A stretch of DNA of 64,000 nucleotides from a bacterium (GTDB lineage: Bacteria; Bacillota; Clostridia; Christensenellales; CAG-138), in the NCBI GenBank assembly GCA_022778545.1, contig JALFDW010000014.1:17822-81821 (forward strand), given 5' to 3'. Each line of letters opens with the position of its first letter. Position 1 is the stretch's first letter. The position numbers were made by a program, and so were the translations under genes. Of this stretch, positions 57,917 to 64,000 are shown in pieces. The notes beneath the pieces were generated by a model. It had not been told where the DNA came from, made no database searches, and saw nothing but the letters and a program-made list of their open reading frames with translations.

Positions 57917-58549
57917 TTAGTTTCTTTCGCAATCATTATTTATCGTGAGCACACCCGCGCAATGGGAGACACGTTGAAATCGCAGGCCGGTAAACGCCGG
58001 TTTAAAGTGTTCCGCAATAATGTATATCTCATCATCATCCCACATCTCTTCATGCCGCGTGCGGCAGGCTTCCTGTTCCGCTTCCGTCTCAAACGCAACA
58101 TCCCCGATAACGAGTGAGCCGCCCGGCAAAAGCAGTGCAAGCAGCTCCCGCCAAAGCGTTTCCTTTTGCGGGTCTGTCAGGTGGTGCATCGCATATGTGC
58201 TGATGATCGTGCCGAACCGCTCGCCGCAAATTTTCTTCGGGAGGCCCTGCGTCAGATCCGCTCGGATCAGCCGGGCACCCGGCATCTTTTTCTGCGCAAG
58301 CGTACACATTCTCTCCGAAAAGTCGACGCCTGTGACCGCATAACCCTCCGCATACAACTTTGCCGTAAGCGCGCCGGTTCCAAAGCCAAGGTCGAGCACG
58401 GAAGTCTGCTTCTGCGCATGCACCGCACGATAAACGGCGTTCAGCACGTTTTTATAACCCGAAAACGGATATTCGTCCGATTCTTCGGACAGCTGCACGC
58501 TCCTGTCATACCCATCTGCCCAAAGGTCGAATCCTTTTTCATCCAGCAT
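57917..58549 (-). CDS. Class I SAM-dependent methyltransferase
   Basis: 210 residues with motif I SVLDLGFGTGALTAKL, then VTGVDFSERM and IISTYAMHHLTD. Substrate unknown; close to YrrT/UbiE-type small-molecule methyltransferases. GGAGG lies ten bases before ATG 58549. It follows the M48-like gene by 16 bases. Confidence 0.9.
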   Translation of the reverse strand: MLDEKGFDLWADGYDRSVQLSEESDEYPFSGYKNVLNAVYRAVHAQKQTSVLDLGFGTGALTAKLYAEGYAVTGVDFSERMCTLAQKKMPGARLIRADLTQGLPKKICGERFGTIISTYAMHHLTDPQKETLWRELLALLLPGGSLVIGDVAFETEAEQEACRTRHEEMWDDDEIYIIAEHFKPAFTGLRFQRVSHCAGVLTINNDCERN

Positions 58550-58565
58550 AAAGCCAATTCCTCCG

Positions 58566-59093
58566 CTACTCTTTCAGCAGCTTTCGCCGCTCCGGATAAT
58601 CCGGCAGGACGCTCCCGATCAGCGCATAAAATGCCTTACCGTGGTTTTTATGCACGATGTGCGCAAGCTCATGAACAACGACATAATCCACTGCCTCCAT
58701 CGGGTACTGCATGAGCCGCCAGGAAAAACAAAGCCCGTTCTTTGCGCTGCAGCTCCCAAAGCGTGTTTTTGCGGAAGTGATCTTGACCGATGTAGGTGCA
58801 AGGCCCATGATGCTGCCATAGTACGCCACGCGCGGTGGAATCGCCTCTTTTGCAAGCGCTTTTAAGCGCGCCTCTTCTGCGGCATCCGGCGCGGGGTGCG
58901 CCGCCTCTCGCTGCTTTTGCAGCGCAACATGCGCGTCGATCCACTCCCGCTGCGCGGAAAGAAAGCGCAAAATCTCCCGCTCCGGCATACGCAAAGGCGC
59001 GCGGACGATCACCTCGCCCGCGCGCGTCACCTCAACAGCAAGCGTTTTGCGTTTGCTGCGCTTGAGGAGATATCCTTCCGGGATGCGGCTCAC
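58566..59093 (-). CDS. YgjP/DUF45-type M48 metallopeptidase
   Basis: A short zinc peptidase-like protein with VVHELAHIVHKNHGKAFY (HExxH) and RFGSCSAKNGLCFSWRLM, the DUF45 signature. 175 residues. It starts with GTG overlapping the glmM stop (GTGA), so it is translationally coupled to glmM. Confidence 0.92.
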   Translation of the reverse strand: MSRIPEGYLLKRSKRKTLAVEVTRAGEVIVRAPLRMPEREILRFLSAQREWIDAHVALQKQREAAHPAPDAAEEARLKALAKEAIPPRVAYYGSIMGLAPTSVKITSAKTRFGSCSAKNGLCFSWRLMQYPMEAVDYVVVHELAHIVHKNHGKAFYALIGSVLPDYPERRKLLKE

Positions 59094-60448
59094 TGCCGGA
59101 TCCTCCCGCCGTAGTTTTTCTCAAGGATCTTTGCAACGGAAACCGCAAGTGCGCTGATCTCGTCCTCATCCTGCCCTTCAAGCATGATACGGATAAGCGG
59201 CTCCGTGCCGGATGCGCGCACAAGCACGCGGCCCGCTTCACCAAGCTTCGCTTCGATCTCGCGGATGCGCTGCCACATCTCTTCATCCTGCATGGCAGCC
59301 TGCTTGCTGCTGTTTTCCACAAGCACGTTCACGAGAACCTGCGGGAAGATCGGCACATCCGCCGCCAGGCGGGACATGCGTTTTCCGCTCGCACGGAGCA
59401 CGTTCAAAACCTGAATCGCGGTCAGCATACCGTCACCCGTGGTGTTACGGTCAAGAAAGATCACATGGCCGGACTGTTCGCCGCCGAGCACGAACCCGCC
59501 TTCGCGCATGCGTTCCATCACGTAACGGTCGCCAACGGCCGTTTCCTCCACATGAATACCAAGCTCACGCATGCGTTTTTTCAAGCCCAGGTTGGACATA
59601 ACGGTCACAACAAGCGTATCGTTTTTGAGCGTATCTGCCGCATGCATCGCACGGCCGCAAATGCCAAGGATGCGATCTCCATCCACAAGGTTGCCGAGCT
59701 CATCGCACGCGATAACGCGGTCCGCATCGCCGTCAAAAGCAAAACCTGCGTCCGCCGCGCATTCGACGACCAGCTCCTGCAAAGCCTCCGGGTGTGTTGA
59801 GCCGCAGCGCGCGTTGATGTTGTAGCCGTCCGGCTCATCGCTGCGGGCGATCACCTCCGCACCAAGCGCGCGGAACACATCCTCCGCAATGCCCGCAGAT
59901 GCGCCGTTTGCGCAGTCAAGCGCAATGCGCAGGCCGTCAAAGCGCGTTTCCGCCGTGCTGCAAAGGAAGGCCTTGTATTCATCCGCTGCGCGGCGCGCCT
60001 CGATGGCATGCCCGACTTCGACGCCTGTGGGATGAGGCAGCTCCTCCTTCTCGCGGATCAGACGTTCGATCTCATCTTCCAATGCATCGGAAAGTTTGAA
60101 TCCGTTCCCATCGAACCACTTAATGCCGTTGTACTCCATCGTGTTGTGGGAAGCGCTGATCATCACTGCAGCGTCCGCTTCATACAGCCGCACAAGATAG
60201 GCCAATGCAGGCGTTGGAATCACGCCAACGTTGAGTACCTCACCACCGACAGAGCAAATACCGGCCGTAAGTGCAGCGACCAGCATGTCACCGGAGCGCC
60301 GTGTATCCGCACCCACGAGAATGCGCGGGTTATGCACCTCGTTTGTAAGCACATACGCCCCAGCAGCGCCGATCTGCATTGCCAATTCACAGGAAAGCTC
60401 CGCGTTTGCAATGCCGCGCACACCATCCGTTCCAAACAGTCTTGCCAT
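59090..60448 (-). CDS. glmM: Phosphoglucosamine mutase
   Basis: Makes glucosamine 1-phosphate for cell-wall precursors. LFGTDGVRGIAN is the start, the phosphoserine is in MISASHNTMEYNG, the metal loop is DGDADRVI, and the late RASGTEPLIRIM binds phosphate. 452 residues. GGAGGGGG precedes ATG 60448. Confidence 0.97.
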   Translation of the reverse strand: MARLFGTDGVRGIANAELSCELAMQIGAAGAYVLTNEVHNPRILVGADTRRSGDMLVAALTAGICSVGGEVLNVGVIPTPALAYLVRLYEADAAVMISASHNTMEYNGIKWFDGNGFKLSDALEDEIERLIREKEELPHPTGVEVGHAIEARRAADEYKAFLCSTAETRFDGLRIALDCANGASAGIAEDVFRALGAEVIARSDEPDGYNINARCGSTHPEALQELVVECAADAGFAFDGDADRVIACDELGNLVDGDRILGICGRAMHAADTLKNDTLVVTVMSNLGLKKRMRELGIHVEETAVGDRYVMERMREGGFVLGGEQSGHVIFLDRNTTGDGMLTAIQVLNVLRASGKRMSRLAADVPIFPQVLVNVLVENSSKQAAMQDEEMWQRIREIEAKLGEAGRVLVRASGTEPLIRIMLEGQDEDEISALAVSVAKILEKNYGGRIRQ

Positions 60449-60479
60449 AATCCCCCTCCAGACAATAAAAGTTTAGGAT

Positions 60480-61418
60480 TCATTCCCCTTTTTGCATGAG
60501 GTATTCCACAGCGGAAGTCGCGGCAACTGCGCCGTCCGCCGCAGCTGTTATGACCTGCCGCAGCGGCGTCACGCGCACGTCCCCCGCCGCATAAACACCG
60601 GGAAGTGAAGTGCCCATCTGCGCATCGGTTTTAATATAGCCGTTTTCATCGCAGCAAAGCAGCTCCCGCACAAGGGCGGAACGCGGCATTGTGCCGACCG
60701 CCACAAACACGCCTTTCACGGCAAGGACATGCGCTTCTTCTGTTTTTTTATTCTTTATGCGGAGGCCTTCCACCGCATCACCGCCGAGGATCTCCTCCGG
60801 AACGCAATCCAGAATGAACTCGATGTTTTCCGTTTGCCGCGCGGCATCCTGCAAGACCTGTGCAGCCCGCAAAGTATCCCGCCGGTGCACAACATAGACC
60901 CGTTCCGCAAAGCGGGAAAGATACAGCGCATCGGAAACCGCGGTGTCTCCTCCGCCGATAACCGCGACAGGCATACCTCGGAAAAACGCGCCGTCGCAGG
61001 TGGCGCAGTAGGAAACGCCTGTACCCATCTGTTCCACTTCGCCCGGGATCCCAAGCAAACGCGGTTCAGCGCCCGTGGCAAGGATCACCGCGCGCGCGAA
61101 AAATTCCTTTTTGCCGCAGCCGATACGCTTCACATTCTCTGTAAGCGCAAGTTCACGAACGCTGGCGTATTTCATTTCAAGCCCAAAGCGCGTTGCCTGC
61201 CGCTCCATTTTAGCAGCAAGGGAAAACCCGTCGATGCCTTCTTCAAAGCCGGGATAGTTTTCCACATTATGCGTTTTGGTGATCTGGCCGCCTGCCGTCA
61301 GTTCTTCGATCAAAATGGCGCTGCGCCCTGCGCGCGCGGCATAAAGGCCTGCTGCAAGCCCGGCAGGGCCGCCGCCAATGATCGCAACATCATAAATCTT
61401 GTTTGCATTCTGTTCCAT
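60480..61418 (-). CDS. trxB: Thioredoxin reductase
   Basis: NADPH-dependent flavoprotein. The FAD motif is IIGGGPAGLAAGLYAARAG, the redox CxxC is SYCATCDGAFF, and the NADPH motif is VAVIGGGDTAVSDAL. 312 residues. It starts 27 bases after a broken HAD gene; no strong Shine-Dalgarno is visible. Confidence 0.96.
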   Translation of the reverse strand: MEQNANKIYDVAIIGGGPAGLAAGLYAARAGRSAILIEELTAGGQITKTHNVENYPGFEEGIDGFSLAAKMERQATRFGLEMKYASVRELALTENVKRIGCGKKEFFARAVILATGAEPRLLGIPGEVEQMGTGVSYCATCDGAFFRGMPVAVIGGGDTAVSDALYLSRFAERVYVVHRRDTLRAAQVLQDAARQTENIEFILDCVPEEILGGDAVEGLRIKNKKTEEAHVLAVKGVFVAVGTMPRSALVRELLCCDENGYIKTDAQMGTSLPGVYAAGDVRVTPLRQVITAAADGAVAATSAVEYLMQKGE

Positions 61419-61445
61419 GATCTTATTTTACCACAAGGACACCCT

Positions 61446-61661
61446 TCAATCCATATTCTCAACAAAATCGATCATCTGGCGAAGGCTCGTGATCGTCCAC
61501 CTGCCGCCCGCCTGCCGTTTCTGTCGATCAAAAAGGACGTAAAGCCCTGCTCCAGCGCGCCGTCGGCCTCCGGCTTGTAGTCATCCACATACTGGCTTTC
61601 TTCTGCGGGTTGAAACAAGTCAGCGTATTGTCCCGGTCGAAAAAACGGCTTTGTAGCGCAT
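61446..61661 (-). pseudogene. Decayed HAD-family hydrolase gene
   Basis: ATG 61661 with AGGAGGGG upstream begins MRYKAVF; one base is then missing in a T run, after which another frame reads DRDNTLTCFNP, the HAD motif I. Further on a third frame reads DDYKPEADGALEQGFTSFLID, the HAD C-terminal motif, and after another shift the end reads WTITSLRQMIDFVENMD. So both ends of a HAD phosphatase are present but the middle (probably more than 100 codons) is deleted and there are at least three frame breaks. Confidence 0.75.
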
Positions 61662-61696
61662 ATCCCCTCCTGTCATCCGCTTTGGAATAAAAAACA

Positions 61697-61721
61697 GCCC
61701 CCAAAGGAAACCAATGGGGGC
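61697..61721 (-). terminator. Terminator downstream of the rpsI remnant
   Basis: GCCCCCA/TGGGGGC stem on the minus strand followed by TGTTTTTT. It sits about 20 bases after the S9 stop codon, as expected for the native rpsI terminator. Confidence 0.85.
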
Positions 61722-61741
61722 AGCATTGCGAAAACAGTTTG

Positions 61742-61789
61742 TTAACGCTTGGAGAACTGCGGTGCGCGACGGGCTGCTTTGAGACCGTA
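61742..61789 (-). other. Displaced 3' end of rpsI: likely attachment site of the integrative element
   Basis: On the minus strand the last 16 codons read YGLKAARRAPQFSKR and stop, the invariant C-terminus of ribosomal protein S9. Upstream of it the sequence is not rpsI, so this is a copy of the gene's end at one element boundary. Two tyrosine integrases follow. rpsI 3' ends are known targets of integrative elements in streptococci; the intact rpsI should be at the other end of the element, outside the window. Confidence 0.8.
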
Positions 61790-62052
61790 CTCGAGCAAAA
61801 TCTATCGCCAAATCCCTTGATTTTACTGGGCTTCTGGCCTCTCAGCCTTTGGGTTAGCCCCTCTGTTAACTAAGCTGCTGAAAAGCAAAATCCGGCATCC
61901 CATATTCACTTTATACCCGAGAAACTCAATCCCAAGGGAACGTGATTTTTACTGTGCTCCAAGCATTCCGGACGCTTGAGTAACCCAAATGGCCCCAGTC
62001 TTATTTCTGTTTAGTTGTCATCGATACCGGAGATCCCAGGCTCCGGTATCGA
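61790..62052. other. Non-coding end of the element with repeats near the attachment site
   Basis: No gene is seen. TGATTTTACTGGGCT (61818-61832) and TGATTTTTACTGTGCT (61943-61958) are near-identical direct repeats, which could be arm-type integrase sites. A perfect 13-base inverted repeat (62020-62032 and 62041-62053) abuts the integrase stop, and could be its terminator although no T run follows. Confidence 0.45.
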
Positions 62053-63249
62053 TTATTCTAATGCATTGTTGACTACAGCACTCAGCTCTTCGGGCTTATT
62101 ATACTTGACCTTTGCGTAAATGTCCATTGTAACCTTGCTGTTCTTATGCCCTGCAAGGTGCTGGACTGTTTTGGGATCCACTCCGGCGTGAATCAGGTTC
62201 GTGATATACGTGTGGCGAAGCAGGTGCGGTGTTACCGGGAAATCAATGGTATAGACTATACTCGGCTTGTTCCGGCACTGCTGCCCGAGCTCCAGAGTGA
62301 CCTTCTTCTTGATGGACTGTCCGTTCACGTATTTGTAGAGCGTCCTTTCTCCTGTGCTGCGGACCTTGATATAGTTCCAGATCCGGACGAACTGTGAATA
62401 GGAAAGGGGCTGGCCTTCGCTGTCTGCAATCACGTAATCTGATATCGTCTTTGCCCTCTCTTCGCGGAGGCAGTCCACAAGAACCTTCGGGATGGGGACA
62501 TCCCTTCTGGCAGACTTCGTTTTCAGCTCGGTATTGATCACCGGCCTGTTGCTTTCCTCATGCCATGCCCTTCTCACGGAAAGGTAGGGTGTTGGAGCAT
62601 CGAGGAACACGCAGTCCCACTGAAGGGCGAGAATCTCCTCGCGGCGCAGCCCGGAATACAGGCCTATCATAACGAACACATAAGGCGGAAGGTCCCGGAT
62701 CGTATCCAGAAGCGTTTTGACCTGAGCGTCGGTCAAAGGCTCCTTTTCCTTCTTGGGCGTCCCACCTTTCGCATTCAGCTTTTTCGTGGGATTATCCTCG
62801 ATCAGGTTGCTGTACTCAGCAGAGTAGAAAATGCTCTTGAGCAGCATATTCACAGTACTGTAAACAGCCTCGGATTTCTTCGAGACCGACACCATGGCCA
62901 GCTTGATGTCATCAGCCGTGACTTCAGACATATACATATCGCCAAGCGGTTCGATTATGTATTTCCTCGCAGCGTAGGTATAGCCTTCCAGCGTCGTGGG
63001 CTGAATATGGGCAGACTGCATGACCAGCCATTTCTCAGTGTATTCGGCAACGGTTGGATTGTACTTGTGGAATCTGGCGTCTTCAATCACGCCCTTGGCC
63101 ATAGCGAGCTTAACAACCAGCTCTTTCTCCGTTCTGGCATACAGGCTGACACGCTTGCCGTCTGCATCTTTGATGCGGGTCCTGTAATACGGGATCCCCT
63201 TGATCATCACCCTTGAGAAGGTGGGCTGGGCTACTTGTTTGTTTTCCAT
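62053..63249 (-). CDS. Tyrosine recombinase (phage/ICE integrase)
   Basis: 398 residues. An arm-binding N-terminal domain (residues 10-60), a SAM-like core-binding domain (about 65-165), and a catalytic domain with R in YSGLRREE, H-x-x-R in HLLRHTY, a late H in LAGHKNS and the tyrosine in MDIYAKV. All catalytic residues are present. It faces the rpsI boundary, consistent with being the element's integrase. Shine-Dalgarno AAGGAGGAAC precedes ATG 63249. Confidence 0.95.
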   Translation of the reverse strand: MENKQVAQPTFSRVMIKGIPYYRTRIKDADGKRVSLYARTEKELVVKLAMAKGVIEDARFHKYNPTVAEYTEKWLVMQSAHIQPTTLEGYTYAARKYIIEPLGDMYMSEVTADDIKLAMVSVSKKSEAVYSTVNMLLKSIFYSAEYSNLIEDNPTKKLNAKGGTPKKEKEPLTDAQVKTLLDTIRDLPPYVFVMIGLYSGLRREEILALQWDCVFLDAPTPYLSVRRAWHEESNRPVINTELKTKSARRDVPIPKVLVDCLREERAKTISDYVIADSEGQPLSYSQFVRIWNYIKVRSTGERTLYKYVNGQSIKKKVTLELGQQCRNKPSIVYTIDFPVTPHLLRHTYITNLIHAGVDPKTVQHLAGHKNSKVTMDIYAKVKYNKPEELSAVVNNALE

Positions 63250-63348
63250 TGTATGTTCCTCCTTGGTAGATTCTATCCAGTATGGATTGATTACATTTTC
63301 TTGTGACGCTTGGGCTTTCGCAAGGATGTCACCCTTACGTATAAAGAA

Positions 63349-63386
63349 AGAGCGAGGATCCTGGGCTTGTCCCCGATCCCCGCTCT
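63349..63386 (-). terminator. Terminator between the two integrase genes
   Basis: AGAGCGAGGATC/GATCCCCGCTCT arms (63349-63360, 63375-63386) with one wobble, then TTTCTTT on the minus strand. Confidence 0.8.
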
Positions 63387-63404
63387 GATTTCTCTGGTTT
63401 TGAA

Positions 63405-64000
63405 TTACTCATTCCACATGGCAAAGGCATCCGCGAGTGCCGGCGCAACATCCTCCGGCCTGTTGTATTTTGCTTTCGCGTAAATGTCCATCGTGATCTT
63501 ACTGTTTTCATGACCGGCCAGATATTGAGCCGTCTTCGGATCTACGCCGGCAGCGATCAGGTTAGTAATGTAGGTGTGTCGCAGCTGATGAGGAGTCACC
63601 TCAAAGTCCAGGACATACTGGACCTTACCGTTGTTCTTTGCCATTGCACCCAGTTCGGGATAGAGCATATACTTCACATACTTTCCACCGACCTTCTTTT
63701 TTGCAATCCTGGGTTTTGCCGTCCGGACAATAATGAACCGCCAGAGGTTCTTGAACTGTGAATACGACAAAGGGCCCCCGTCATCGTTGGCGATGACATA
63801 CTCCGAGGTGGATGCTGCCTTGGCTTCTCTGAGACATTCAGCCAGCCGGTCTGGAATGGCAATGTCTCTTCGAGCTGCTTTCGTCTTCAGTTCCGTCATG
63901 ATGATTGGTCGGTTACTCTCTGTATGCCAAGCTCTGCGTACCAGCAGGTAAGGCGTTTCCGTATCCAGAAAAACGCAGTCCCATTTGAGCGCCAGGATCT
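63405..64000 (-). CDS. Second tyrosine recombinase, C-terminal part only (cut by window edge)
   Basis: The frame is open from the stop at 63405 to the edge, giving about 198 residues. It aligns with the catalytic half of the neighbouring integrase: WDCVFLDTETPYLLVRRAWH, ELKTKAARRD, HQLRHTYITN, GHENS and MDIYAKAKYN (tyrosine). Similarity is high in blocks but clearly not identical, so it is a paralogue, not a recent copy. Confidence 0.93.
   Translation of the reverse strand, partial: ILALKWDCVFLDTETPYLLVRRAWHTESNRPIIMTELKTKAARRDIAIPDRLAECLREAKAASTSEYVIANDDGGPLSYSQFKNLWRFIIVRTAKPRIAKKKVGGKYVKYMLYPELGAMAKNNGKVQYVLDFEVTPHQLRHTYITNLIAAGVDPKTAQYLAGHENSKITMDIYAKAKYNRPEDVAPALADAFAMWNE

Larger units (their letters stand above)
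61742..64000. mobile_element. Left end of an integrative element in the rpsI 3' end (continues off window)
   Basis: The boundary is the displaced rpsI end; inside it are about 260 non-coding bases and then two tandem tyrosine recombinase genes reading toward the boundary, the usual layout at an element end. No cargo is visible before the window stops. Whether it is an ICE, IME or prophage cannot be told. Confidence 0.75.

Noticed and set aside
61742..61810. tRNA gene as integration target
   Set aside because: No cloverleaf could be drawn; the minus-strand translation is clearly the S9 C-terminus.

Overview
The window is a 64 kb piece of a spore-forming Clostridia-type genome (Firmicutes/Bacillota), GC roughly in the mid-50s by eye. 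The evidence is a complete spoIIIA locus, spo0A, spoIVB, a spoIIM-like gene, GerW/YtfJ and YlmC-type sporulation genes, HrcA/CIRCE control of the dnaK operon, and Shine-Dalgarno sequences of the AAGGAGG type. Gene order follows well-known Firmicutes blocks. Assignment below class level is not possible from the sequence alone. Almost everything is on the minus strand, so the window is transcribed right to left; only four genes (one of them broken) are on the plus strand.

Layout: 1-3.7 kb, end of cmk, an HI0933-type flavoprotein, a histidine phosphatase, an RpiR regulator and surE. 3.85-7.4 kb, a four-gene sodium-pumping oxaloacetate decarboxylase operon. 7.6-16.7 kb, a pseudouridine synthase, DacF-type carboxypeptidase, ytfJ, DUF2953, nitrilase, scpB-scpA, an M50 protease, a degenerate DacF paralogue, deoB and a spoIIM-like gene. 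16.8-35 kb, the classic spo0A-spoIVB-recN-argR-nadK-tlyA-dxs-ispA-xseB-xseA-(M22)-nusB-asp23-spoIIIAH..AA block. 36-51 kb, pgeF-nrdR-ylmC, rpsU-hinT-mtaB-rsmE-prmA, a broken plus-strand metalloprotease gene, then dnaJ-dnaK-grpE-hrcA, hemW and lepA. 51-61 kb, accessory housekeeping: LUD protein, GIY-YIG protein, a three-gene membrane redox module, a purine permease with a structured leader, a cysteine/tryptophan-rich repeat protein, glyS, glmM and trxB. 61.4-64 kb, a HAD pseudogene, a displaced 3' end of rpsI, and two tandem tyrosine integrases: the left end of an integrative element that runs off the right edge.

The most interesting points are: the integrative element boundary in the rpsI 3' end with two paralogous integrases; a 58-residue SpoIIIAF reduced to its membrane part; a DacF paralogue that has lost all three penicillin-binding-protein active-site motifs; a Spo0A receiver that lacks the conserved lysine; an amber-interrupted HExxH gene wedged between dnaJ and prmA; a tandemly duplicated Cys/Trp protein of 75 residues; a CXXC microprotein with a 4Fe-4S membrane protein and a TlpA lipoprotein; and hairpins that overlap ribosome-binding sites. 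No CRISPR array, rRNA or tRNA gene was seen.
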